DNA of 64,000 nucleotides, taken from an uncultured Bacteroidales bacterium (GTDB lineage: Bacteria > Bacteroidota > Bacteroidia > Bacteroidales > UBA932). Below, piece by piece: positions 35,739 through 44,848 of this stretch (position 1 is the first letter of the stretch; each line of letters starts with the position of its first letter). The stretch covers positions 1 to 64,000 of the forward strand of contig CAJONC010000027.1 of the NCBI GenBank assembly GCA_905235675.1. Reading direction: 5' to 3'. A program made the translations under genes and the position numbers. The notes beneath the pieces are model-generated. The model did no database searches. It worked only from the letters and a program-made list of their open reading frames with translations, and had not been told where the DNA came from.

Positions 35739-35770
35739 CAAATTTAATCACTTGGCTTGGAATTTGCAAA
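35739..35770 (-). promoter_or_regulatory. Bacteroidetes-type promoter of the ROK-gmhA-MFS operon
   Basis: On the minus strand the -33 box TTTG (35767-35770) and the -7 box TAAATTTG (35739-35746) are 20 bases apart. The ROK ATG (35733) begins 5 bases after the -7 box, about where transcription should start, so the mRNA may be leaderless. Confidence 0.65.
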
Positions 35771-35783
35771 TGATTGGCTTCGT

Positions 35784-36209
35784 ATGCAAAACGGATTCAG
35801 GACCATCATCGTGCTCGGCTGCCTGCTCGCAGCCGGCTTCAACGCGTCTGCACAGCAGCAGGGAGCCAATTACGATGTATTCGTCCCCATTTCCAAATAC
35901 ATCTCCCAAGGCAACACCGATGCCCTTTCCGCCTGGTTTGCCGACAATCTCGACATAGTGGTACTGTCCAAAGGAGGCAACTCCAGCAGGAACCAGGCGA
36001 AACTCCTGGTGGATGCCTTCTTCAGCAACCACACTCCCCGTTCCTTCGAAGTGACCTACACGGCAGGCAGGGGCGGAATGAAATACGCCCTCGGCAATTT
36101 GAATGCAGGGGGCGAAAATTTTCTTGTTACCATATTCGTGAACTGCAATACGGAAAGCACCGGCGGCAGCAGCCGCATCCAGCAGTTCAAAATCGAGAGG
36201 ATGCAGTAG
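35784..36209 (+). CDS. DUF4783 family secreted protein (NTF2-like)
   Basis: A 141-residue exported protein starting MQNGFRTIIVLGCLLAAGF with a signal peptide cut near ASAQ. The body (ISKYISQGNTDALSAWFADNLDIVV, DAFFSNHTPRSFEVTYTA, YALGNLNAGGENFLVTIF) matches DUF4783, small NTF2-like Bacteroidetes proteins of unknown function. It is divergent from the ROK operon and convergent with efp, 15 bases apart. Confidence 0.78.
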   Translation: MQNGFRTIIVLGCLLAAGFNASAQQQGANYDVFVPISKYISQGNTDALSAWFADNLDIVVLSKGGNSSRNQAKLLVDAFFSNHTPRSFEVTYTAGRGGMKYALGNLNAGGENFLVTIFVNCNTESTGGSSRIQQFKIERMQ

Positions 36210-36224
36210 CCTCGTTGAAGGCTC

Positions 36225-36788
36225 TTACACGCGCTGGCCGTAGGAACGGTCGGTGGTGTTCACCGTGATGACATCTCCCTGGTTGATGAAGAGAGGCACC
36301 ATGATCTTTGCTCCGGTCTCGAGGGTGACCTCCTTGAGGGCGGAAGTGGAAGCGGTGTTGCCCTTCACTGCAGGCTCGGCATAGGTGACTTCGAGGGTGA
36401 CATAGGTGGGGAGTTCGCAGGTGAGGCAGCGTTCCTCATCGGCCACGAACATCATTTCCACGTGCTGTCCTTCCTTCATGAGGTCGGAGTTGTCAACCAC
36501 GTCGTGAGGGAGATGAATCTGCTCGTAGGTTTCTTCATGCATGAAGTTGAATCCGTCCTCGTCGCCATAAAGGAACTGATAGGGGCGGCGCTCCACGTTG
36601 ATGGTCTCAATCTTTGCACCGGCGGTGAAAGTATTTTCGAGAATGCGTCCGTTCTCAAGATTGCGGAGTTTGGTCTTTACGAAAGCGGGGCCCTTGCCGG
36701 GTTTTACATGCTGGAACCAAACAATCATACAGGGCTTGCCGTTGAAATTCAGATAAAGTCCGTTTTTGAAATCTGCAGTTGTTGCCAT
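36225..36788 (-). CDS. efp: Elongation factor P
   Basis: A 187-residue EF-P, which relieves ribosomes stalled at proline stretches. The domain I loop is KPGKGPAFVKTK, with K32 at the position that is modified in many bacteria. Domains II and III follow in normal length and end in VNTTDRSYGQRV. It is served by its own promoter overlapping the ispH 3' end. Confidence 0.97.
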   Translation of the reverse strand: MATTADFKNGLYLNFNGKPCMIVWFQHVKPGKGPAFVKTKLRNLENGRILENTFTAGAKIETINVERRPYQFLYGDEDGFNFMHEETYEQIHLPHDVVDNSDLMKEGQHVEMMFVADEERCLTCELPTYVTLEVTYAEPAVKGNTASTSALKEVTLETGAKIMVPLFINQGDVITVNTTDRSYGQRV

Positions 36789-36823
36789 ATTGTTAAGTAT
36801 TTGATTTTTTCTGTTATAGCATA

Positions 36824-36855
36824 CAAAAGTAAGGAATCTGCTCCACTAATGCAAA
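36824..36855 (-). promoter_or_regulatory. Bacteroidetes-type promoter of efp
   Basis: On the minus strand, -33 TTTG (36852-36855) and -7 TACTTTTG (36824-36831) are 20 bases apart; the leader to the efp ATG is about 30 bases. The -33 box lies within the last codons of ispH. Confidence 0.65.
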
Positions 36856-37730
36856 TTTTTGATATAGTCCGCCACTTTTTCGAGCAGCCACTTGGGCGTG
36901 GACGTCGCTCCGCACACCCCTACATTGTCGTCGGCGCGGAACCATTCTTCCCTTACTTCCGCCACATCCCCCACCTGATAGCTGCGGGAGTTCATCTTAC
37001 TGCAAAGGTCGAAGAGCACCCTTCCGTTGGAGCTAGCCTTTCCGGACACGAAAACTATAACATCGTGAGCCATTGCGAATTCCCCGAGTTCACGATGCCT
37101 TCCGGCCACCTGTCTGCAGATAGTGTTGTGCACATCCAGAAGATCCTGGGACGCCATCCTCCGGGAAAGGCTTACGCAAAGTTCCGCATATTCCACAGGG
37201 CTTTTGGTAGTCTGGGAAAATATGTCGACATGGCGGGAGCAGTCTATGGCTCCTGACTCTATGCAGGCTTCCAGCTGGGAGAGATTTTCCACCACGACCG
37301 CATTCCCGTCAACCTGGCCCACGAGGCCGAGGACCTCCGCATGACCTATCTTTCCGAAGATTATTATCTGCCCTGCGGGGCGCCTGCTCTCCCAGGCCTC
37401 GCGTATGGTTTTCTGTATATGGAGCACCACGGGGCAGGTGAAATCCACCACCTCGCAACCCTTGCTGCGGGCCAGTTCGTAGGTTGCAGGAGGTTCCCCG
37501 TGGGCGCGGATCAGCAATGAGCTGCCGGGCAGGAGCTCTCCTGCTGCGAGGTCATCCAGGGTGATTGTCACCAGGCCCTTTTCGTGCAGGCGGGAAAGCT
37601 CCGCCTCGTTGTGGACTATCGCCCCGAGGGAATAAAAGCTTTTCTTTTCTGCAAGCAATCCTTCCGCACCATTGATGGCACGAATCACTCCGGCGCAGAA
37701 TCCGGAATTCGGATCAATCTCAACGCGCAT
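36846..37730 (-). CDS. ispH: 4-hydroxy-3-methylbut-2-enyl diphosphate reductase
   Basis: A 294-residue IspH, the last enzyme of the MEP isoprenoid pathway, using a [4Fe-4S] cluster. The three cluster cysteines are in SGFCAGV (C12), DFTCPVV and NTICRQVAG; a further signature is CGATSTPKWLLEKV at the C terminus. I use the ATG of MRVEIDPNSGFCAGV, which overlaps the cmk stop by one base (TGATG); a longer frame exists upstream inside cmk. Confidence 0.96.
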   Translation of the reverse strand: MRVEIDPNSGFCAGVIRAINGAEGLLAEKKSFYSLGAIVHNEAELSRLHEKGLVTITLDDLAAGELLPGSSLLIRAHGEPPATYELARSKGCEVVDFTCPVVLHIQKTIREAWESRRPAGQIIIFGKIGHAEVLGLVGQVDGNAVVVENLSQLEACIESGAIDCSRHVDIFSQTTKSPVEYAELCVSLSRRMASQDLLDVHNTICRQVAGRHRELGEFAMAHDVIVFVSGKASSNGRVLFDLCSKMNSRSYQVGDVAEVREEWFRADDNVGVCGATSTPKWLLEKVADYIKNLH

Positions 37731-38427
37731 CAGCCCAGAATGCCGAATTTCCCCTGCATAAGCCCCTGGATCCAAACCAGTTCCTCGTGCAGAGTCATGT
37801 CGGAATTGTCCAGTTCATAGGCATCCTCCGCCCTCCTGAGGGGGGACGTCTCACGGTGCGAATCTATATAATCGCGCTCCTTGAGGTTTTTCATCACATC
37901 CTCCATGGTGGCAGTATCTCCCTTTTGGACAAGCTCGTCGTAGCGGCGCTGTGCGCGCACCTCGTCGCTCGCGGTCATGAAGATCTTGAGCTCGGCGTCG
38001 GGGAAAACAGTGGTGCCGATATCGCGCCCGTCCATTATCACGCGGCCGTTTTCGCTGAATTTGTGCAGGCGTTCGTCCACCCAGCAACGTACGAAAGGTA
38101 TTGCGGAAACAGGGCTGACGAAGGAGGAAACTTCCATCGTTCGTATTTCCTTTTCGATATTGCGCGTGCCGCTGAACAGGCAGGTACTGCCGTCACCGGG
38201 GCGCTCGAAATGCAGGTCCAGCTCCCCGATGGAGGCTTTCAGTGCTTCGGTGTCAATAATGCCGTCGCGGATGAGGCCGTTCTCGAGGGAGTAAAGGGTA
38301 ACGCCGCGGTACATCGCTCCGGAATCCAGATAGAGGAATCCGAAATGTTTCGCCACAAGTTTTGCGAAGGTGCTCTTGCCTGTCGACGACCAGCCGTCGA
38401 CGGCGATGATTATGTCGGGTACTGTTA

Positions 38428-38431
<4 letters not shown>
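37730..38431 (-). CDS. cmk: Cytidylate kinase
   Basis: A 233-residue CMP/dCMP kinase with P-loop AVDGWSSTGKSTFAKLVAK, the following YLDSGAMYRG and the NMP-binding MDGRDIGTTVFPDAELKIF. It overlaps the regulator gene upstream by 4 bases (ATGA) and ispH downstream by 1 base. A cmk-ispH neighbourhood is common in Bacteroidetes. Confidence 0.96.
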
Positions 38432-39569
<1,138 letters not shown>

Positions 39570-39573
<4 letters not shown>

Positions 39574-40367
39574 AGTTGTTCTTCTTTGCTTTGTGCAGCA
39601 AGTTGCTGTTCATGTTCACGCTGCGCCCTCTCCACCGAAACGGAGCGCTTCAGCACGAAGCCGCTGCCGAGATATTTCGTACGCACGTCCTCGTCCCCCG
39701 CAAGAGCCTCCGGAGTGCCCTGCTGGAGTATGGTTCCCTCGTAGAGCAGATAGGCGCGGTCGGTGATGGCGAGTGTCTCTCCCACGTTGTGGTCGGTGAT
39801 GATGACACCGATGTTGCGGTATTTGAGTTTTGCGATTATGTACTGTATGTCTTCGACGGCTATGGGGTCCACCCCTGCAAAAGGTTCGTCGAGAAGGATG
39901 AATTTGGGGTCGATGGCAAGGGCGCGGGCAATCTCGCAGCGCCTGCGTTCCCCTCCCGAAAGCTGGATACCGAGGCTTTTTCGTACCTTGGACAGATTGA
40001 ATTCGTCTATCAGCTGCTCCATGCGGTCCTTGCGTTCCTGCCTGGTCATCTTTGTCATCTCCATAACCGACAATATGTTGTCCTCAACACTCATCTTGCG
40101 GAACACCGAAGCCTCCTGGGGGAGATATCCCACGCCTTTCTGGGCGCGCTTGTACATCGGCAGTCCGGTAAGTTCCTCGTCATCGAGGAAGATGCGGCCT
40201 TCGTTAGGAACTATCTGTCCAGTAATCATATAGAAGCTCGTGGTCTTGCCCGCGCCGTTGGGCCCGAGGAATCCCACGATTTCACCCTGGTTCACTTCCA
40301 TCGACACACCCTTGACGACGGTGCGTACGCCATATTTCTTAACAAGATTTTCGCAGCGGAGTTTCAT
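39570..40367 (-). CDS. lptB: Lipopolysaccharide export ABC transporter ATPase LptB
   Basis: A 265-residue ABC ATPase with Walker [13 protein letters not shown], signature [15 protein letters not shown], Walker [14 protein letters not shown] and the H-loop ITDHNV. In the Lpt machine it powers lipopolysaccharide extraction with LptF/G. A short charged C-terminal extension ([20 protein letters not shown]) follows the domain. It overlaps the regulator gene by 4 bases and follows dnaX by 13. Confidence 0.94.
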
Positions 40368-40380
40368 ACGCTTTCATTGT

Positions 40381-42699
40381 CTAATTAGCATCGAGGCCGA
40401 GGTCGCTGATAAGACCCCTGACTTCGGGATTGGTATTCATCAATTCCTGTGCCTTTTCGGCGGGAAGATAAACTTTCCGGACGCTGTCGTCGACCGGCTC
40501 CACGCTCACGAACAGGTGGACCTTGCCGTTTTTGAGTATTCCGGCAAAAGTATTCTCCATATTGCGGAGTATGCTTTTTTCTATCCATTGTTTCTGGGCT
40601 TCGTTCACCACTTCGAAACTAAGGTTCTTGAAGCCGTCTTCTTCGGAGAGCGAAAGTTTGGCTTTGCTCAGCGCATTTTCCAGCCTGGGTTTCCCCGCAG
40701 AACATGCTTTGATGAGTTCGGGCCAGTGAGCCAGTATTTCTTCGTCGGAAGGTAGAGGTTCCGGAACGGGTTCTGCGGGAACAGTTTCGGCCGGCGCAGC
40801 TGCCGTTACGACGCTTGCGTCTGCTGTTCCGCCCGTTTGAGGGCTGACGGCTGCCTTTCCGGAGTCCGCGTTTGCCGTTCCCGAAGGAGCGGAGGCTGCT
40901 TCGGAGGGGGCGGCAGGGCTTGCTTCAGCGGCAGGGACAGCTTTTCCGGCGGATTTGTTTCCGGCAGGAGCGGTGACGGCGGTGTTTCCGGCGGAGGCGG
41001 GAGAAGCAGCTGCGGAGATTTCCTCCCCTGCGAGCAGCGAATTCATCACCGACTTCGCCCTTGTGCTGCGTTTCCGACCGACTGGCGCAGCTTCGGTTTC
41101 GGCAGCGGGAGCGGCTTCAGCGGCGGGAGCGGGTTCGGCAGCGGGAGAGGCTTCGGCAGCAACAACCTGAGCATTTTCGGCAGGAACGGCGGTTCCGGCA
41201 GCGGAAGCGGCGTTTTCTGCAGAAGCGGCAGGGGCGGCGGCGCTTACGGATGAGGCAATAGTGTCGACATCTTCCAGATCAAGGAGTTCGATGACGTCAT
41301 CATCATGGCGCTCAACTGATTGATTATCAATGTTTTGAATAGATGTCTCCCCCTTGTTTTTCAGGGGGAGAGAGTTGCTTATCTCGCTGTCTTTCAATGC
41401 CTTAGCCGCCAGGCCCTCCTTACCGGCAGGGGCCGCAGATGCAGCAACAGCCGGCCCTGCGCCCTGCTGAGCGGCAGGAGCAGCTGCGGGGCCAGCACCA
41501 GCGGGACCAGGTGCAGTGCCGGTGGCAGAAGCAGATGAAGCGCTGGTGGCAGCCGGCTGAGCGGGAGCCAGGCTGGCAGGGCCCTGGGCGACGGAGCTTT
41601 CGGGCACGCCGCCGAGGAAGGAAAGCCGCATCAGGGCGTATTCAATGTGCAGCCGCTGGTTGGTGCTGGCCTTGTATCCTGCCTCGCAGGAAGTAACTAT
41701 GCCGATGGCGTCGTACAGGAACTTTACGCTGCATCGCGAAGCCTGTTCACGGTAGCGCTCCTTCAGGGAATCCGGCAGGTCCAGCAGTGATTCCAGGCCT
41801 CCGGTGCGCGCCACCAGAAGGTTGCGCAGATGGTCTCCGAGGGCGGATATGAAGTGCAGGGCATTGAATCCTCTGGAAAGAATAGTGTCGAATTTGAGCA
41901 GGGCCGAAGCATAGTCCTTTGTGAGAAAAAATTCCACAAGGTCGAAGCTGTAGTCGTAGTCCAGCACGCCGAGATTGCGGACGACATCGGCATATTTGAC
42001 GTCGGTGCCGCAGAAGGCAACAGTCTGGTCGAAGATAGTGAGGGCGTCGCGCATGGCGCCGTCCGCTTTCCGGGCGATGATGTGCAGGGATTCGTCATCT
42101 ATCTTCACCCCTTCCTTGTCCGCGATGGTACGAAGGTTGCGGACCATGTCGGAGATGCCTATACGGTTGAAGTCGTAAGTCTGGCAGCGGGAAAGGATGG
42201 TAGGAAGGACCTTGTGCTTTTCGGTTGTGCAGAGTATGAAGATTGCATAGGACGGAGGTTCCTCCAGAGTCTTTAGGAAGGCATTGAACGCCGCCTGGCT
42301 CAGCATGTGGACCTCGTCGATGATATACACGCTGTAGTTGCCCACCTGAGGAGGTATCTGCACTTTTTCCATCAGCGTTTTGATATCCTCCACACTGTTG
42401 TTGGAAGCGGCATCCAGCTCGTAAATGCAGTAGGACCGGCCTTCGGCGAACGAAACGCAGGATTCACATTCCCCGCACGGCTCCATATTTGCAGTCGGAT
42501 GCATGCAGTTGATTGTCTTGGCGAAGATGCGGGCGGTACTGGTCTTGCCCACCCCGCGGGGGCCGCAGAACAGGTATGCATGAGCCAGTTGCCCCCGCAG
42601 AATCGAGTTCTTGAGGGTCTGGGCTATGTTGTCCTGCCCGATGAGCGTCTCGAAAGAGTCGGGACGATACTTGCGTGCTGATACAATATACTCTGACAT
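40381..42699 (-). CDS. dnaX: DNA polymerase III subunit gamma/tau
   Basis: A 772-residue clamp-loader subunit. The N-terminal AAA+ part has Walker A FCGPRGVGKTSTAR, zinc cysteines in CGECESC, Walker B YIIDEVHML and the SRC sensor region. Domain III ends near residue 360. An alanine/proline/glutamate-rich linker (about 370-650) follows, much longer than usual, and then a tau-like C-terminal domain. A 9-bp hairpin in the coding strand lies at codons about 443-451; I see no A-AAA-AAG slippery site, so production of a short gamma form is not supported. Confidence 0.95.
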   Translation of the reverse strand: MSEYIVSARKYRPDSFETLIGQDNIAQTLKNSILRGQLAHAYLFCGPRGVGKTSTARIFAKTINCMHPTANMEPCGECESCVSFAEGRSYCIYELDAASNNSVEDIKTLMEKVQIPPQVGNYSVYIIDEVHMLSQAAFNAFLKTLEEPPSYAIFILCTTEKHKVLPTILSRCQTYDFNRIGISDMVRNLRTIADKEGVKIDDESLHIIARKADGAMRDALTIFDQTVAFCGTDVKYADVVRNLGVLDYDYSFDLVEFFLTKDYASALLKFDTILSRGFNALHFISALGDHLRNLLVARTGGLESLLDLPDSLKERYREQASRCSVKFLYDAIGIVTSCEAGYKASTNQRLHIEYALMRLSFLGGVPESSVAQGPASLAPAQPAATSASSASATGTAPGPAGAGPAAAPAAQQGAGPAVAASAAPAGKEGLAAKALKDSEISNSLPLKNKGETSIQNIDNQSVERHDDDVIELLDLEDVDTIASSVSAAAPAASAENAASAAGTAVPAENAQVVAAEASPAAEPAPAAEAAPAAETEAAPVGRKRSTRAKSVMNSLLAGEEISAAASPASAGNTAVTAPAGNKSAGKAVPAAEASPAAPSEAASAPSGTANADSGKAAVSPQTGGTADASVVTAAAPAETVPAEPVPEPLPSDEEILAHWPELIKACSAGKPRLENALSKAKLSLSEEDGFKNLSFEVVNEAQKQWIEKSILRNMENTFAGILKNGKVHLFVSVEPVDDSVRKVYLPAEKAQELMNTNPEVRGLISDLGLDAN
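41346..41371. repeat. Short inverted repeat inside the dnaX linker
   Basis: Nine-base arms (41346-41354 and 41363-41371) are perfect complements around an 8-base, T-rich loop. On the mRNA this folds into a C/G-rich hairpin within the linker coding region. Confidence 0.6.
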
Positions 42700-42704
42700 A
42701 ACTA

Positions 42705-42712
42705 CAAAAATA
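42705..42712 (-). promoter_or_regulatory. Candidate -7 box of dnaX
   Basis: The minus strand reads TATTTTTG, matching TAnnTTTG, 5 bases before the dnaX ATG. No -33 TTTG is visible at 20 bases. The divergent gene has its own box at 42725-42732. Confidence 0.4.
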
Positions 42713-42724
42713 ATTATAATTTGT

Positions 42725-42732
42725 TAATTTTG
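42725..42732 (+). promoter_or_regulatory. Candidate -7 box of the secreted hypothetical gene
   Basis: TAATTTTG matches TAnnTTTG and ends 5 bases before the GTG at 42738 (17 before the ATG at 42750). No clear -33 box. Confidence 0.4.
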
Positions 42733-42737
42733 CGACC

Positions 42738-43415
42738 GTGAAAAACTTGATGAGAAAATTTTTGCTTGCCGCCATCCTCGCCGTCTGCTGCGCCGCCGCC
42801 TTCGGCCAGGGGAAGTATTATACCAAGAGGAACCGCCTGGATGACTTCCAGACCCGCACCACCCGCATCGTACTGACCGGACAGGACATGTTCGATGCAA
42901 TTATCAAAGAAGAAGTTGCGAGCCGCTGGATGCTCTCTCCCTACGAATTCTGCACGGTACAGCAGTATCTTGCCGACAAACTTTCCAATCTGTATTATTT
43001 CGTACGCTTCGCCTTCGACGAGGATTTCACCTATATGGTAGTAACCAAAAGCGGCGATCCGGAAGATTCCGACCAGCTCAAACAAGGCTTCGACGTGGTG
43101 ATGCTGCCCATAGCCCCAGCGCAGATGTCCATGGGAGACGAACTCCTGTATTTCCCTGCGTACATCGACATACTCCAGTACTATCTGGAACAGGCCCAGC
43201 TGTCGGAAAAAGTGGCATACAGGGGCCTCAAGGCCATCTGTTCCAAGCCGGTCGGCGTGATATACTCCGATCCCGACCAGGCTGCCGCCGCATTTGCATC
43301 CGGAGAGAAATACGCGAACGTGAAAGTAGTCATCCCGTCTTCATCCGGCCGCAAAACCTGTGAACTGGTGTTCACCACCGACACCCACCAGCTGCGCAGC
43401 ATACGTAAGAAATAA
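42738..43415 (+). CDS. Secreted hypothetical protein
   Basis: A 225-residue protein with a signal peptide (FLLAAILAVCCAAAFGQ). The start is GTG at 42738 or ATG at 42750; the -7 box position slightly favours the GTG. The mature part is mixed alpha/beta, with LDDFQTRTTRIVLTGQDMFD, a YFVRFAFDEDFTYMVV segment and a final FTTDTHQLRSIRKK. I do not recognise the family; the look is that of a conserved Bacteroidales periplasmic protein. It lies 3 bases before the methyltransferase gene. Confidence 0.75.
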   Translation: MKNLMRKFLLAAILAVCCAAAFGQGKYYTKRNRLDDFQTRTTRIVLTGQDMFDAIIKEEVASRWMLSPYEFCTVQQYLADKLSNLYYFVRFAFDEDFTYMVVTKSGDPEDSDQLKQGFDVVMLPIAPAQMSMGDELLYFPAYIDILQYYLEQAQLSEKVAYRGLKAICSKPVGVIYSDPDQAAAAFASGEKYANVKVVIPSSSGRKTCELVFTTDTHQLRSIRKK

Positions 43416-43418
43416 GCG

Positions 43419-44066
43419 ATGCCCTCCGCACTCGACCAATATCTCAACTCGCATACCGGTCCGCTCGCACAGGGACTGGACTGGATAGAGAGCGCCACGC
43501 ACATCCACACCAATTACCCCAGGATGATGTGCGGCCCAGTCCAGGGGAAGCTCCTGACTATGCTCGCGCAGATAAGCGGGGCTCGCAAAGCCCTGGAAAT
43601 AGGCACTTTCACCGGTTATTCTGCTGCCTGCATAGCTCTCGGTCTGCCGGAAGACGGGCATCTGGACACACTGGAAATCGACGACGAACTCGAAGATATC
43701 ACCCTTGAAGGATGGAGGCGCTGCGGAGTCTCGCAGAAAATTACGCTCCGCCGTGGAAACGCCCTCGCAAGCCTTTCAGCCATAGCATCCGAGTGTTCCG
43801 GTGACTCCTTGTATGATTTTGCATATATCGATGCCGACAAGAGGGAGTATATCGATTATTATGAGGCCATACTCCCCGTTCTGCGTCCCTGCGGGCTGAT
43901 AGTGGCGGACGACGTGCTGCTCGGAGGGAAGCCTTATGACGAAAGCTGCCACGATGCCAAGACGGAGGCGCTCCGTGCCTTCAACGACCACATAAAAAAC
44001 GACCCCCGCACGGAGGTCGTCATAGTGCCGCTTCGCGACGGAATCAGCCTTATCCGTAAGCTCTAG
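43419..44066 (+). CDS. Class I SAM-dependent O-methyltransferase (caffeoyl-CoA OMT-like)
   Basis: A 215-residue methyltransferase of the cation-dependent catechol/caffeoyl-CoA type. The SAM site is ALEIGTFTGYSAACIAL, the acidic residue after strand 2 is in LDTLEIDDE, and the metal-binding aspartates appear in YIDADKREYIDYYE and VADDVLLGG. The natural acceptor is unknown; bacterial members methylate small catechols or tRNA hydroxyuridine (TrmR type). The two-gene unit ends at the inverted-repeat element. Confidence 0.88.
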   Translation: MPSALDQYLNSHTGPLAQGLDWIESATHIHTNYPRMMCGPVQGKLLTMLAQISGARKALEIGTFTGYSAACIALGLPEDGHLDTLEIDDELEDITLEGWRRCGVSQKITLRRGNALASLSAIASECSGDSLYDFAYIDADKREYIDYYEAILPVLRPCGLIVADDVLLGGKPYDESCHDAKTEALRAFNDHIKNDPRTEVVIVPLRDGISLIRKL

Positions 44067-44160
44067 CCTGCGGCAGCCTTCCGCCCCGCACGACCTGCCA
44101 CCCCCGGCTTAGGGGGAGGGTGCCCTTTAGGGGTCGAAGGGGCGGAAGGCTGCCGCAGGC
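44066..44160. repeat. 95-bp element with 22-bp perfect terminal inverted repeats
   Basis: Arms 44066-44087 and 44139-44160 are perfect 22-base complements. The 51-base interior contains a second G/C-rich palindrome (runs of C and G around GGCTTA). It sits between two convergent genes and its left arm starts at the last base of the methyltransferase stop codon. No T-run follows either arm, so it is not a standard intrinsic terminator. It may be a REP-like or MITE-like element. Confidence 0.8.
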
Positions 44161-44187
44161 GCTGCAACAACGCTAATTGGCAATCTT

Positions 44188-44844
44188 TTATTTCAGCACC
44201 TTCAGGATGGTTTCCTGCATGATTGTATAACCCTGGCCGTTGGGGTGGACGCCGTCTTTGGAAAACTCCGGATTCAGGCGGCCGTCGGTATAGCATTCGG
44301 GCGGAAAATAATCCACGCACTTGATATGGTGCTTCCGGGCGTAGTCCCTGATCAGGGTATTCAACTCCCCGATACGAGCGCTGACATCGGGCACTTCTTT
44401 GCGCCAGGGAATGTCGGTCGTAGGGAACACTGTGCAGAGTACCGGCTTGATTTTATACAGTTTACAAAGTTCCACCATCGAAACGATATTGCCGAAGGTT
44501 TGTTCCACGCTGATTTTGCCATTGTTCATGGCAATGTCGTTGATACCGGCAAGCAGGACCATATATTTCGGATGAAGTTCCAGAACATCTGCACGCAGGC
44601 GGACCAGCATTTCGCTGGTGGTCTGCCCGCTGATTCCACGACCTACGAAATTGTTCGACACGAAGAAGCCGGAAGAGTTTCTGCCCCATGCATCCGTGAT
44701 GGAATCACCGAAGAATACCGCTTTGGGGCGTACTGTAACGGTTTTATTATCTTCGGCATACCTGCCGAATCCGGCCCAGTCTTTCTGTGCGAATGAGGCA
44801 GATGCGGTCAAAAGCGCAATCGCCAGAAAAAGAATCAGTCTTTT
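44188..44844 (-). CDS. Secreted SGNH/GDSL-family hydrolase
   Basis: A 218-residue protein starting at MKRLILFLAIALLTASASFA (signal peptide). SGNH blocks are present: FFGDSITD (catalytic serine), GRGISGQT (glycine), LLAGIND (asparagine) and DGVHPN (catalytic aspartate and histidine). Such enzymes deacetylate or hydrolyse esters on sugars and lipids. It starts 4 bases after the metG stop. Confidence 0.88.
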   Translation of the reverse strand, partial: KRLILFLAIALLTASASFAQKDWAGFGRYAEDNKTVTVRPKAVFFGDSITDAWGRNSSGFFVSNNFVGRGISGQTTSEMLVRLRADVLELHPKYMVLLAGINDIAMNNGKISVEQTFGNIVSMVELCKLYKIKPVLCTVFPTTDIPWRKEVPDVSARIGELNTLIRDYARKHHIKCVDYFPPECYTDGRLNPEFSKDGVHPNGQGYTIMQETILKVLK

Positions 44845-44848
44845 CATA

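Noticed and set aside
40837..41253. Gly/Ser-rich open frame and apparent tandem repeats
   Set aside because: They mirror the Ala/Pro/Glu-rich linker of dnaX; the periodicity is codon bias in low-complexity coding sequence, not a repeat array.
40381..42699. Programmed frameshift making a short DnaX
   Set aside because: No A-AAA-AAG type slippery site before the hairpin; only the hairpin remains as an observation.
44063..44320. 85-codon minus-strand open frame
   Set aside because: It spans the inverted-repeat element and the 3' end of the SGNH hydrolase gene in another frame; no family match.
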